64,000 nucleotides of DNA from Alistipes senegalensis JC50. Lineage in GTDB: Bacteria > Bacteroidota > Bacteroidia > Bacteroidales > Rikenellaceae. The stretch is from the NCBI RefSeq assembly GCF_025145645.1, contig NZ_CP102252.1, forward strand, positions 1,550,001 to 1,614,000. Reading direction: 5' to 3'. The notes beneath the pieces are model-generated. The model did not search any database and was not told the DNA's origin. It worked only from the letters and a program-made list of their open reading frames with translations. The position numbers and the translations under genes were made by a program. This document shows positions 25,838 to 35,622 of the stretch, piece by piece; the first letter of the stretch is position 1, and each line of letters opens with the position of its first letter.

Positions 25838-28800
25838 ATGCAAAGAAACTTTACCCAGCATGTCCGCCGGATGCTGCGAAGCCTGGCGCTGACGCTCCTT
25901 CTTTCGGCAGGTGTCCATGCGCAGGCCGCAGCGCCGCAGCGCGACATCACCGGAAGCGTGAAATCCGTGTCCGGGGAGGCGATGGCCGGCGTCACCGTCA
26001 TGGTCAAGGGAACGACCACCGGCACCACCACGGGCGCCAACGGCGTCTTCAATCTGAAAATCCCGGCCGACGCCAAGGCACTGAGCGTCTCCTTCATCGG
26101 ATACGCTCCGCGTGAAGTGCCCCTTTCGGAGAAAAAAACCGTCTACACCATCATCCTCGAAGAGGATGTCGTTTCGATGGATGAGGTCGTGGTCATCGGC
26201 TACGGCTCGGTGGCCAAACGCGATCTCACGGGCGCCGTAGCCTCCGTTTCGGGCCGGGTCCTCGCGGATTCTCCCGTTTCGAACATGGCCCAGGCCCTCA
26301 CCGGACGCATGCCCGGCGTACAGATCACCACGACCGACGGATCGCCCGACGCAGATGTAAAGATACGCGTGCGCGGAGGAGGGTCCATCACGCAGGACAA
26401 TTCGCCGCTCTATATCGTCGATGGATTCCCCGTGGAGCGCATCTCCGACATTTCGGTCAACGACATCCAATCGATCGACGTGTTGAAGGACGCCTCCTCG
26501 GCAGCCATCTACGGCGCACGCGGTGCCAACGGCGTCATCATCATCACCACCAAATCGGCCAAAGCCGGCAAAACGACGGTCTCCTACAACGCCTTCGCGC
26601 AGATGAAATACGTGCCGAAGATGATCGACGTTATGAAGCCCTATGAATTCGTGCAGATGCAGTACGAGCTGACCTCGCTCAAAGGCGGCCAGGACGCCGA
26701 GTCCTTCGCCAGCCACTTCGGCACGCCGGCCGATTTCGACATCTACCGCCGGATGCCCGGCCGCGACACCCAGTCGGAGATGTACGGCCGTACGGCCTGG
26801 GGACAATCGCATAACCTCTCGATAGCGGGCGGCACGAACAAGACCCGCTTCACGCTGAGCGCCACGCACCTCGACGAGGACGGCGTGCTGCTCGAATCGG
26901 GTTACCGGCGCACGAACCTCAACTTCAAGATGAACCACGATCTGTTCAAGAACGTGCGGCTCGACCTGTCGGCCTACTATACCAATACGGTGATCGACGG
27001 AGCCGGCACGACGGTCAACTCCTCGACCGAGATCAAGAACGCCGTAAGCTACCGCCCGACCATCGGCAAAGCCGAACGCGGACACGGCGCCTCGGATCAG
27101 GACATTTCGTGGGTGGACGAGAACATCGAGGCCCAGAGCCAGCTCTACGACCCCGTGGAGCTCATCAAGCAGGACTACAAACGGCAGCGGCGCAACGAAC
27201 TGAACGTCAACGGTGCCGTCACATGGAAATTCGCCAAGCACTTCACCTGGCGCTCCGATTTCGGCATGCTGACACGCGACTACGAAACCAAGCGTTACTA
27301 CGGCCCGCTGACCTACACCTCGCGGCAGGCCGGATCGCAGCCCGTGGCCCAGATCACCACGCAGAACATGCCCCGCTGGCGCACGTCGCACACGCTGACC
27401 TACGACATCAAGAACTACCGCAAAAAGCACAACATCAACGTCATGGCCGGATTCGAGGCCATGCGCGAGACTTCGACGCTGCGCGAGATGAAATCCTACC
27501 AGCTGCCTGCGGACATGGCCATCGACGATATTTTCGCCAACATGGCCTTCGGGTCGCAGGAGTATCCTTACACTTTCGAAGATACCCCCGTGGCCATGGC
27601 GTCGTTCTTCGGCCGCGTGAACTACTCCTACCGCAACAAATACCTCGTCACGGCGACCGTGCGCATCGACGGATCGTCGAAATTCGCACCCGGCAACCAA
27701 TGGGGTTGTTTCCCCTCGGCGGCTTTCGCCTGGCGCATCTCCGAAGAGCCGTTCCTCAAACAGGCCGAATGGATAGACGACCTGAAACTGCGCGTCAGCT
27801 ACGGCGAAGCGGGCAACAACCGCATCGCCAACGACATGTGGCGCCGCACGTTCAAGGGGATGTTCACCGGACAGCAGAACATGGTGGCCGGCATCGGCGG
27901 CAAACCCAACATCTACCTCACCAACTCCTCGTCGGTGCTCATCAACGAAGACCTGGTGTGGGAAACCACCGCGACCCGCAACCTCGGCGTCGATTTCGGA
28001 GTGCTGAAAAACCGGCTCTCGGGTAGTGTCGAACTCTATTGGAACACGACGCGCGACCTGCTCATCAAAAACAAGATTCCCCTCCACACGGGTTACAACG
28101 AACAGCAGGTCAACGTCGGGCAGACCTCGAACCGCGGTCTGGAAATCTCGCTTACGGGCGTGATCGTCGATAAACGCGACTTCCAGCTCTCGGCCTCGTT
28201 CAACATCGCCTTCAACCGCAACAAGGTGGACAAGCTCTACGGTGCAGAGCAGAAATTCTACGACAGCGGCTGGAACAACAACAACCTGCGCGACTACCTG
28301 CTCAAAGAGGGCGAACCCGTGGGTCTGATGTACGGCTACGTCACCGACGGATATTACACCGTAGACGATTATGAGGACGGTCCCGGCTGGGTGCTCAAAC
28401 CCGGAGTGGCCAACAGCCAGAACATCACCGGTTCGAACGGCAATCCGGGCGACTATCCGCGCGTGGGTTCGCTCAAACTCAAAAAGACCACCCCATACGA
28501 CCCGAACGACCCCGAGTCGTGCATCGTGACCGAAGCCGACCGCACGGTGATCGGCAACGCCAACCCCAAGCACACCGGAGGTTTCAGCCTGACGGCCGCA
28601 TTCAAAGGCTTCGACCTCTCGGCGATGTTCAACTGGGTCTACGGCAACAGCATCTACAACGCCCAGAAGCTCTTCAACACATCGACGGGCAAATACCAGT
28701 GGCACAACCTCCGCTCGGAGATGGATTCACGACACCGTTTCCGCGTCTTCGACGACGCCGGCAACGACCTGCGCAACGACAAGGAGGCTCTGCGGGCGCT

Positions 28801-29116
28801 GAATGTCAACGCCTCGATTTGGAGCCCGGTCTACCAGTACCCGATTCTCCACTCGTGGGCCATCGAGGACGGCTCGTTCCTGCGTCTGAGCAACCTCACG
28901 CTGGGCTACACCCTGCCGCAGCGCATCACCAAAAAGGTCTGGCTCTCGAAATGCCGCATCTACGTCACCGCCACGAACCTCTTCTGCTGGACGGCCTACA
29001 CGGGCTTCGATCCCGAGGTCGATACGCGCCGCAGTTCGCCCCTCACCCCGGGCGTGGACTACTCGGCCTACCCCCGCACACGGTCGTTCGCCTTCGGCGT
29101 CAACCTCACCTTCTGA
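25838..29116 (+). CDS. SusC/RagA-type TonB-dependent outer-membrane transporter (pectin-type locus)
   Basis: The 1092-aa product has a signal peptide ending GVHAQA, a carboxypeptidase-regulatory-like domain (ITGSVKSVSGEAMAGVTVMV), the SusC signature DEVVVIGYGSVAKRDLTGAV, a plug with VLKDASSAAIYGARGANGVI and a beta-barrel ending AFGVNLTF. With the SusD encoded 28 bases downstream it should import pectin-derived oligosaccharides. It is the first gene of a run of eight same-strand genes ending at 41954. Confidence 0.96.
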   Translation: MQRNFTQHVRRMLRSLALTLLLSAGVHAQAAAPQRDITGSVKSVSGEAMAGVTVMVKGTTTGTTTGANGVFNLKIPADAKALSVSFIGYAPREVPLSEKKTVYTIILEEDVVSMDEVVVIGYGSVAKRDLTGAVASVSGRVLADSPVSNMAQALTGRMPGVQITTTDGSPDADVKIRVRGGGSITQDNSPLYIVDGFPVERISDISVNDIQSIDVLKDASSAAIYGARGANGVIIITTKSAKAGKTTVSYNAFAQMKYVPKMIDVMKPYEFVQMQYELTSLKGGQDAESFASHFGTPADFDIYRRMPGRDTQSEMYGRTAWGQSHNLSIAGGTNKTRFTLSATHLDEDGVLLESGYRRTNLNFKMNHDLFKNVRLDLSAYYTNTVIDGAGTTVNSSTEIKNAVSYRPTIGKAERGHGASDQDISWVDENIEAQSQLYDPVELIKQDYKRQRRNELNVNGAVTWKFAKHFTWRSDFGMLTRDYETKRYYGPLTYTSRQAGSQPVAQITTQNMPRWRTSHTLTYDIKNYRKKHNINVMAGFEAMRETSTLREMKSYQLPADMAIDDIFANMAFGSQEYPYTFEDTPVAMASFFGRVNYSYRNKYLVTATVRIDGSSKFAPGNQWGCFPSAAFAWRISEEPFLKQAEWIDDLKLRVSYGEAGNNRIANDMWRRTFKGMFTGQQNMVAGIGGKPNIYLTNSSSVLINEDLVWETTATRNLGVDFGVLKNRLSGSVELYWNTTRDLLIKNKIPLHTGYNEQQVNVGQTSNRGLEISLTGVIVDKRDFQLSASFNIAFNRNKVDKLYGAEQKFYDSGWNNNNLRDYLLKEGEPVGLMYGYVTDGYYTVDDYEDGPGWVLKPGVANSQNITGSNGNPGDYPRVGSLKLKKTTPYDPNDPESCIVTEADRTVIGNANPKHTGGFSLTAAFKGFDLSAMFNWVYGNSIYNAQKLFNTSTGKYQWHNLRSEMDSRHRFRVFDDAGNDLRNDKEALRALNVNASIWSPVYQYPILHSWAIEDGSFLRLSNLTLGYTLPQRITKKVWLSKCRIYVTATNLFCWTAYTGFDPEVDTRRSSPLTPGVDYSAYPRTRSFAFGVNLTF

Positions 29117-29144
29117 TTTCCGGCAACGCTAAAATACCATAACC

Positions 29145-31001
29145 ATGAAACGAACCATCCGACATATCACCGCCCTCTGGCTCCTGCTCACCGTCTGCTC
29201 CTGCGCGGACTTCCTCTCCACGGAGTCCCCTTCGACCATGCCCGACACGAAGGTATTCAGCACCGAAGGCGACACCTACCGCGCCGTGATGAACATCTAC
29301 GCCGTTCTGGCGCGCAACTCGCTTTACAGCCAAAGGGTAAGCCTTTTCGCCCCCTACAACAACGACATCGAGTACGCCAAAACCAACGCCACGGCCGAGG
29401 ACAGCCGCCGAGGCTTGTGGGACTATACGCTCACCTCGGCCAATACCGAAACGCTCCCGATGTGGGCCGATCTCTACATGGGCATCAACAGCGCCAACGA
29501 GTGCATCGCGGGCATCGAGAACGGTCCGCTGCTCGGCGCAACCTCGCCCGAAACGCCCTCGGCCATCCGCCAGCTCTACGGCGAAGCCAAGGCCCTGCGC
29601 GCACTGCTCTATCTGGAACTGGTCCGCAACTGGGGCGACGTGCCTTTCCTGACGCGCGAGACCCGCTACAACGACGATTTCTACATCGCCCCCACCGACC
29701 GTGACGAGATACTCGCCTACCTGATCGACGATCTGATCGACGCCGAACCGGGCATGTTCTACGCCTCGAAGATCGCCGAAGCCTGCGAACGCATGAACCG
29801 CGGCGCCGTGCAGGCGCTCATCGCCCGCTTGTCGCTCACGCGCGGCGGCTGGGCGCTGCGTCCCAACGCCGACGACGTTTCGGACCCCGGACGGATGGTC
29901 CGCCCGGACGACTACGAAAAATACTACCGCATAGCCAACACCTATGCCCGCAAACTCTACGAATCGGGCAAGCACTCGCTGGGACTCTCCTACAAACAGG
30001 TGTTCGTCAACGAAGCCCAGAAGGTCTTCCCGTCGAACGACGACATGCTCTACGAAGTGGCGATGGCCATGAGCTATTCGAGCTACGTGGGCCACTACAT
30101 CGGCCAGCGCATCGACAACAGCCCGAGCATCATCTACGGATACAGCAACCCCTGGTTCATGGTGACGATGCCCTATTTCCACTCTTTCGACAGCGCCGAC
30201 CAGCGCCGCAGCGTCAACTGCACACCTTACACGTGGGTCTGGAACAACACGAAGGGCCGCATCGAGCAAAAGATCTCCGACTGGAAGAACATCTACATCG
30301 GCAAATGGTCGAAGCTCGACATGAAGACCCCGCAGGGCGCAGGCGCCACGATCAACACCGGAATCAACTTCCCGGTCCTGCGCTACACCGATGCCCTGCT
30401 GATGCTGGCCGAGACCGAGAACGAACTCAACGACGGCCCCACCGATCTGGCCCGCGAGGCGCTGAAAACGGTCCGCCGCCGTGCCTTCGCCTCCGGACTC
30501 CATGCGGAGAAGGTCGATAACTACGTCGCGGCCCTCACGGGACATGACGACTTCTTCGAAGCCGTCGCACAGGAGCGCGCCTGGGAGTTCTGCGGCGAAG
30601 GTATCCGCAAATACGACCTCATCCGTTGGAACCGCCTCCGCCAAAGCCTCATCGACCTGCGGCAAAAACACATCGACATGGCCGTAGGCGCCCGCACCGG
30701 CACCGGCAAATACAAGGACATCCCGGCCAACATCTATTGGAAACTGCTCGACGACGGCACGCTCGACATCGTGGGCCTCGACCAGAACATGTCCTCGGCA
30801 CCCGCGGGTTACTCCACGAGGGGCTGGGCCAAAGAGATGGTCAGCCAGTCCGGCAGCGAATACATCGTCAACGATGCGGTCGATCAGTGGTGGCGACCCG
30901 AAATCTACAACCGCGACCCGATGGTCTACATCTATCCCTACCCGAAAGATGTCGTGGCCGAAAGCAAAGGCATGATCGTCAACCGCTACGGCAAACGATA
31001 G
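29145..31001 (+). CDS. SusD/RagB-type glycan-binding lipoprotein (pectin-type locus)
   Basis: The 618-aa product has a lipoprotein signal (LLTVCSCADFLSTESPST) with the usual cysteine followed by a DFLSTESP segment. Helical repeat blocks include LYGEAKALRALLYLELVRNW and GAVQALIARLSLTRGGWAL. The C-terminal signature has RYTDALLMLAETENEL and ERAWEFCGEGIRKYDLIRW. It is the outer-surface partner of the preceding SusC. Confidence 0.96.
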   Translation: MKRTIRHITALWLLLTVCSCADFLSTESPSTMPDTKVFSTEGDTYRAVMNIYAVLARNSLYSQRVSLFAPYNNDIEYAKTNATAEDSRRGLWDYTLTSANTETLPMWADLYMGINSANECIAGIENGPLLGATSPETPSAIRQLYGEAKALRALLYLELVRNWGDVPFLTRETRYNDDFYIAPTDRDEILAYLIDDLIDAEPGMFYASKIAEACERMNRGAVQALIARLSLTRGGWALRPNADDVSDPGRMVRPDDYEKYYRIANTYARKLYESGKHSLGLSYKQVFVNEAQKVFPSNDDMLYEVAMAMSYSSYVGHYIGQRIDNSPSIIYGYSNPWFMVTMPYFHSFDSADQRRSVNCTPYTWVWNNTKGRIEQKISDWKNIYIGKWSKLDMKTPQGAGATINTGINFPVLRYTDALLMLAETENELNDGPTDLAREALKTVRRRAFASGLHAEKVDNYVAALTGHDDFFEAVAQERAWEFCGEGIRKYDLIRWNRLRQSLIDLRQKHIDMAVGARTGTGKYKDIPANIYWKLLDDGTLDIVGLDQNMSSAPAGYSTRGWAKEMVSQSGSEYIVNDAVDQWWRPEIYNRDPMVYIYPYPKDVVAESKGMIVNRYGKR

Positions 31002-31027
31002 ACATTTAACCCAACCCGAAGAAAGAC

Positions 31028-32734
31028 ATGAAAGCAACATACCGAAAACTGCTGACGCTGGCCGCAGCGCTGCTGACGGCCGCAGGCTTCATCGCCTGTC
31101 AGGACGACCAGTCGCAGGAGTGGAACGATCCGCGGCTGTTCCTGCCCACCGATCTCGTAAATTTCAAACAGGACAACGGGCTCGTCGTCCGCTGGGGCAT
31201 CTCCTACGGCGCCGCGGGATACCGCGTCGATCTCTCCGAAGATGCCGAATTCGCCGAAATCGCCGCCACGCAGGACATTCCCGCGTCCGACGGAAAGAAT
31301 TACGAAGCCGTATTCACGGGTCTCGAAGAAGAGACTCTCTATTACATCCGCCTCTGTGCGCTGGCCGACAACGAAGCTCTCAACTCGAAATACCTCTATT
31401 CGGAAGGTACGACGGGACTGATGCGCTCGGTCTTCAACGAGGTGGGCTATGCCGACATGACCTACACTTCGGCCGCACTTTCGTGGACCGAAGACCTCGG
31501 AGCCCGCGAAATCCTCCTCACAGCCACCGGAGAGGCGGACATTCACCGCGTGCTGAGCGACGAAGAGATCCGGGAGATGCAGGCCGTGGTCACGGATCTC
31601 AAAGCAGGCGTAAAATACAAGGCGTCGTTCTATATCAACGGCGAACTGGCCAGCTATGTCTGGTTCACGATGCCCCAGCTGCCCGAGGGCGCGATCCTCG
31701 TCACGAACGAAGATGACCTGAAAACCGTCATCGAAGAGGCTCCCGAAGGCGCCATCGTCCTGCTGACCGCGGGCCAGACCTACGATTATTCGTCGGAAAC
31801 CATCGACCTGACGAAAGCCGTCACCGTCAAAGCCGCTCCCGGAGGCGCCAAACCGAGGCTCTACCTCAAAAGTTTCATCCTCGGCGGCACCACCGAAACA
31901 TCGTCGTCGATGCCGCTCGTGCGGATCGAGGGGCTGGAAGTATCGGGACTCATCCCCTCAGGCGGACAGGAGGACCTCTCCGTGCAGCCCAACGACGCGA
32001 TGTTCTCGTTCGACGTGAAGAACACCGCCCGCGACATCGCCGTCGGCCGGCTGGAAATCGCCGACTGCATCATCCGCAACTACGCCAAGGGCTGCCTCGC
32101 ATCGATCGACTACGGCTTCCACGCCGATGCCCGCATCCGCTTCGATACCATCCTGGCCGACAATCTGCTGGTCTATGACCTCGGACGCGACGTGGACAAT
32201 GTCAATTCGTTCCTCCACCTCTGCGGGCGCACCGACGCCAACGACATCTACTGCGCGAACTTCATCATCCGCAACTCGACCTTCCACCACCTCTATCACG
32301 GACTGATCGAAGCCCGCTGCTGGACGGGCATCAAGGATCAGGTCGCCGCACCCACCGCCGAGGTCACGAACTGCACGTTCGACTACATGGGCCTCATGGC
32401 CGACGGCGTATGGACAGGGACCAAGAAAGGCGGACAGCGCTACCTGTTCGAATTCCTCGGCTATGCCGACAAGGCGGAGATCACGCTTTCGCACACGATC
32501 GTGGGCGAGGTGCGGACCAACAACAGCAACATTCGCCCCACGGCGTTCAACAACGCCACGCTGACCTGCACGGCGACCTTCAAATCGACCGACACGGCTT
32601 TCGACAGCAAGTTCACCGCAACGGCCACGAACCTCTCGTCGGGACAGACCTTCCCGAAACGTGCGGAATACGATTTCACGCCTACGACGGACTACGCCAA
32701 CTTCTTCGGAAACGGCGATCCGCGCTGGCAATAA
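31028..32734 (+). CDS. DUF4957/DUF5123-type surface lipoprotein
   Basis: The 568-aa product has a lipoprotein signal (TAAGFIACQ). Two fibronectin-III-like regions occupy about 30-120 and 125-215 (LVVRWGISYGAAGYRVDLSE, TLYYIRLCALADN). The remaining part is a right-handed parallel beta-helix of the DUF4957/DUF5123 type (TVKAAPGGAKPRLYLKS, FIIRNSTFHHLYHG, VTNCTFDYMG). Proteins of this build are frequent directly after SusD in pectin loci and are thought to bind pectic glycans at the surface. No lyase active-site residues are evident, so a binding role fits better than catalysis. A hairpin follows the stop codon. Confidence 0.75.
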   Translation: MKATYRKLLTLAAALLTAAGFIACQDDQSQEWNDPRLFLPTDLVNFKQDNGLVVRWGISYGAAGYRVDLSEDAEFAEIAATQDIPASDGKNYEAVFTGLEEETLYYIRLCALADNEALNSKYLYSEGTTGLMRSVFNEVGYADMTYTSAALSWTEDLGAREILLTATGEADIHRVLSDEEIREMQAVVTDLKAGVKYKASFYINGELASYVWFTMPQLPEGAILVTNEDDLKTVIEEAPEGAIVLLTAGQTYDYSSETIDLTKAVTVKAAPGGAKPRLYLKSFILGGTTETSSSMPLVRIEGLEVSGLIPSGGQEDLSVQPNDAMFSFDVKNTARDIAVGRLEIADCIIRNYAKGCLASIDYGFHADARIRFDTILADNLLVYDLGRDVDNVNSFLHLCGRTDANDIYCANFIIRNSTFHHLYHGLIEARCWTGIKDQVAAPTAEVTNCTFDYMGLMADGVWTGTKKGGQRYLFEFLGYADKAEITLSHTIVGEVRTNNSNIRPTAFNNATLTCTATFKSTDTAFDSKFTATATNLSSGQTFPKRAEYDFTPTTDYANFFGNGDPRWQ

Positions 32735-32741
32735 ACAACCC

Positions 32742-32769
32742 GGTGCGAGGGCTTTCGGGCCCTCGCACC
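32742..32769 (+). promoter_or_regulatory. Perfect 11-bp intercistronic hairpin
   Basis: GGTGCGAGGGC (32742-32752) and GCCCTCGCACC (32759-32769) form a perfect stem with a six-base loop, without a T-run. It sits exactly between the transport/binding genes and the enzyme genes, so it may protect the 3' end of the upstream message or cause partial termination. Confidence 0.6.
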
Positions 32770-32785
32770 TCAACCGAAACCTGCC

Positions 32786-34234
32786 ATGAAACGATTTACC
32801 GGCATACAAACCCAAGCCCTTGCAGCGGCGGTCCTGAGCTTATTTTTCGCCTGCGCCGGCACTCCCGCGACCGAGAGCGGCAACGGAGATCCGACGCCGG
32901 CCCCGGGCAAAGTCATCTTCGCAGCCCCCGACGCCAAGACCTCCGGCGACGGCTCGATCGAACGTCCCTGCACGGTCCATCAGGCTGTGGAGAAGGCTGC
33001 GAAAGGGTGGACCATCTACCTGCGCGGCGGAGAATACACGCTCGTCAAACGGCTGGAGCTCAATGCCAGAGGCACCGAGGCGGAACCGATCCGCATGCTG
33101 GCCTACAACGGGGAAAAGCCCGTGTTCGAATGCTCGGGGCTGACCGAAGCGGTCTGGTCGCGGCAAGGCATCGTCCTGCGCGAAGGCTGCTACTGGTATC
33201 TGCAAGGCATCGAGGTCACCGGAGCCTACAACGAAGGATTCCGGATCGTCAACGGCTCGCACAACACTTTCGACCGCTGCGTGGCGCACCACAACGGCGG
33301 TTCGGGATTCTCGATGAGTTTCGGCCACGAGAAACCGGGCGAACCGCTTCCGAACCCCGACGGGGAGAAAGCCGCCTGGAACACCTTCGTCAACTGCGAT
33401 TCGTACAACAATTTCGACTGGTGGACCGTCAACGGGGGCGTCCCAGCCGCCGGAACCAATGCCGACGGATTCGCCGTCAAACAGGGCAGCGGCCGGGGCA
33501 ACCGTTTCATCGGCTGCCGCGCCTGGAACAACTCCGACGATGCGTGGGACCTCTACGAATGCGGTCACGCCGTGGAGATGACCGACTGCTGGGCATGGCA
33601 CACGGGGCATCGTGAAGACCACGTTGACATGTACGCCGACCGCACGGGCGGAAGCCTGACCGAAGAGGTCTGGGCCGGCGACGGCAACGGCTTCAAGATG
33701 GGCGGCGGGTGTCTGGACATCAGCGGCCGCGAATGCCGGGCCTACTCCAAAGGCACGCACCTGCTGCGCAACTGCATTTCGTTCGACAATGCCAAGAAGG
33801 GATTCGATCAGAACAACCACCCGATGGGAGCGTGGATCGAGAACTGCCTCTCGTTCGGCAACGGGATCAATTTCCAGTTCTGGAAGGAGAATACCGAAGG
33901 CACGGGCTGGGTATTGCGCAACAACATTTCGATGAACGGCGCCCGCAAGGACCAATTCAAGGGGCTGACCCTTCTGGCCGACGATCACAACTCGTGGAAC
34001 CTCGGCATCAAGGGCAAACCCGCCGATTTCGTATCGCTTTCGGCCGCAGACGCCGCAGCTCCGCGCGGGGCCGACGGATCGTTGCCGGAACATTTCGGAC
34101 GCCTCGCGGCCGGCAGCGCCTTCATCGACCGGGGTGCCCCCACCGAAACCGTCCGGGGCGACGGATTCGCCCGCGAACCGATCCCTTACAACGGCTCCGC
34201 CCCCGACCTGGGCGCTTACGAATACAACCAATAA
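32786..34234 (+). CDS. Pectate lyase, polysaccharide lyase family 9
   Basis: The 482-aa product is a secreted lipoprotein (signal ending LFFACAG) with a parallel beta-helix. The PL9 active site can be read directly: calcium-binding Asp227 (NADGFAV), Asp251, Asp252 and Asp255 (NSDDAWDLY), and the catalytic base Lys304 (NGFKMGGG). Their spacing agrees with the characterised Pel9A site. The typical KKGFDQNNHP segment follows. PL9 enzymes cleave polygalacturonate or rhamnogalacturonan by beta-elimination, yielding products with an unsaturated end. The next gene, GH105, removes exactly such ends. Confidence 0.92.
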   Translation: MKRFTGIQTQALAAAVLSLFFACAGTPATESGNGDPTPAPGKVIFAAPDAKTSGDGSIERPCTVHQAVEKAAKGWTIYLRGGEYTLVKRLELNARGTEAEPIRMLAYNGEKPVFECSGLTEAVWSRQGIVLREGCYWYLQGIEVTGAYNEGFRIVNGSHNTFDRCVAHHNGGSGFSMSFGHEKPGEPLPNPDGEKAAWNTFVNCDSYNNFDWWTVNGGVPAAGTNADGFAVKQGSGRGNRFIGCRAWNNSDDAWDLYECGHAVEMTDCWAWHTGHREDHVDMYADRTGGSLTEEVWAGDGNGFKMGGGCLDISGRECRAYSKGTHLLRNCISFDNAKKGFDQNNHPMGAWIENCLSFGNGINFQFWKENTEGTGWVLRNNISMNGARKDQFKGLTLLADDHNSWNLGIKGKPADFVSLSAADAAAPRGADGSLPEHFGRLAAGSAFIDRGAPTETVRGDGFAREPIPYNGSAPDLGAYEYNQ

Positions 34235-34242
34235 GACCAACG

Positions 34243-35610
34243 ATGAAAAAACTCCTGTTTCTGATTCTTTGCACCGCGGCAGGCAGCGTTTCGGCACAGC
34301 CCTGGCCGCGCCAGGAGCGGTTCACGCTCGACAATACCAAGCGCATGACCGATGCCAGCGTCTCGCTGTTCAACGTGCACTCGGACTACGACTTTCCCTA
34401 CGTGATCCCGGCCCGGGAGGATGTGACCGAAAAACTGGTGCGCATTCTCGACTACCTGGAAGGTGCGACGGCCGACGGCATCGCCGACGCCGCGACGGGC
34501 GAACGGGTTACCGACATGCGGCGCATCCCCGCGCGTTTCGTCTTCACGCAAGGCGATTTCCGGCCCTACTCCTACGAATGGGGAGTGACCTATTCGGGAA
34601 TGCTCCAGGCCGCCCGGGCAACCGGAAACGGGGCATTCGCGGATTACGTCGCACGGCGTATGGAGCTGCTCGCACAGCTGCTGCCCGTTGCCGATGCCCG
34701 GCTGCGCAAGGACGCCGCCTGGGAGTCGCCCGTGAACGAGATCGTCCGCCCCCGGGTGCTCGACCATTGCGGCGCATTGTGTGCCGCGATGATGCGCAGC
34801 GGACAGAGCGAAACGCTGAAACCCTACACCGACCGCATCCTGCATTTCATCACCGACGAACTCTACCGTCTGCCGGACGGCACCGTGGCCCGCAACCAGC
34901 CCTATGAGAACATCCTCTGGCTCGACGACCTCTACATGAGCGTCCCGGCATTGTGCGAAGCCTACCGGACGACCGGCGATGAGACATACGCCGACGATGC
35001 CGTGCGGCAGATCGTGCAGTTCGCCCGCCGCATGCAACTCGCCGGACCGGGACTTTTCATGCACAGTTGGGTGGAGTCGATGACCCCGCATCCGGCACTC
35101 TGCTGGGGCCGTGCGAACGGATGGGCGACGCTGGCAATGTGCGACCTGCTGGATGTACTGCCCGAAGAACATCCGGGACGCAAGGAAGTGCTGGAAATCT
35201 TCCGCGCCCATTGCGCAGGGCTTCTCGCCTGCCAGTCAGGCGAAGGGCTCTGGCACCAGCTGCTCGACCGCAACGACTCCTACCTCGAATCGTCGGCAAC
35301 GGCGATGTTCGTCTACGGCTTCGCCCGCGGCATCAACCGGGGATGGCTCGACGCCAAAGCCTACGGCCCCGCAGCGCTGTTGGGATGGAACGCGCTGGGA
35401 ACGCAGATCAACAACATCGGGCAGATCGAGAACGTCTGCGTGGGTACGGGAGTCAGCTACGAACCGGCCTACTATTACAACCGCCACGTGCATCCCTACA
35501 CCGCCCACGGCTACGGCCCCGTCCTGATGGCGGGCAGCGAAATGCTCGCCCTGCTCGACGGTTTCGATATCCGCCAATCGACGGCCATCTACTTCTACGA
35601 CCGCAAATAA
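34243..35610 (+). CDS. GH105 unsaturated uronyl/rhamnogalacturonyl hydrolase
   Basis: The start at 34243, eight bases after the PL9 stop, gives a signal peptide (MKKLLFLILCTAAGSVSAQ) and a 455-aa product; the longer open frame upstream overlaps PL9 and is not used. It has the (alpha/alpha)6 pattern of GH105, with NILWLDDLYMSVPAL holding the probable catalytic Asp (228/229), plus CWGRANGWATLAM and YLESSATAMFVYGFARGI. It should remove the unsaturated galacturonosyl residue from lyase products in the periplasm. The direct PL9-GH105 order supports a rhamnogalacturonan or homogalacturonan pathway. Confidence 0.92.
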   Translation: MKKLLFLILCTAAGSVSAQPWPRQERFTLDNTKRMTDASVSLFNVHSDYDFPYVIPAREDVTEKLVRILDYLEGATADGIADAATGERVTDMRRIPARFVFTQGDFRPYSYEWGVTYSGMLQAARATGNGAFADYVARRMELLAQLLPVADARLRKDAAWESPVNEIVRPRVLDHCGALCAAMMRSGQSETLKPYTDRILHFITDELYRLPDGTVARNQPYENILWLDDLYMSVPALCEAYRTTGDETYADDAVRQIVQFARRMQLAGPGLFMHSWVESMTPHPALCWGRANGWATLAMCDLLDVLPEEHPGRKEVLEIFRAHCAGLLACQSGEGLWHQLLDRNDSYLESSATAMFVYGFARGINRGWLDAKAYGPAALLGWNALGTQINNIGQIENVCVGTGVSYEPAYYYNRHVHPYTAHGYGPVLMAGSEMLALLDGFDIRQSTAIYFYDRK

Positions 35611-35622
35611 CCCGCAAACCCG

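Noticed and set aside
31028..32734. Pectate lyase activity for the DUF4957/DUF5123 protein, given its beta-helix
   Set aside because: No calcium-binding Asp cluster or catalytic Lys/Arg arrangement as in PL1 or PL9 is seen, so a binding role is more likely.
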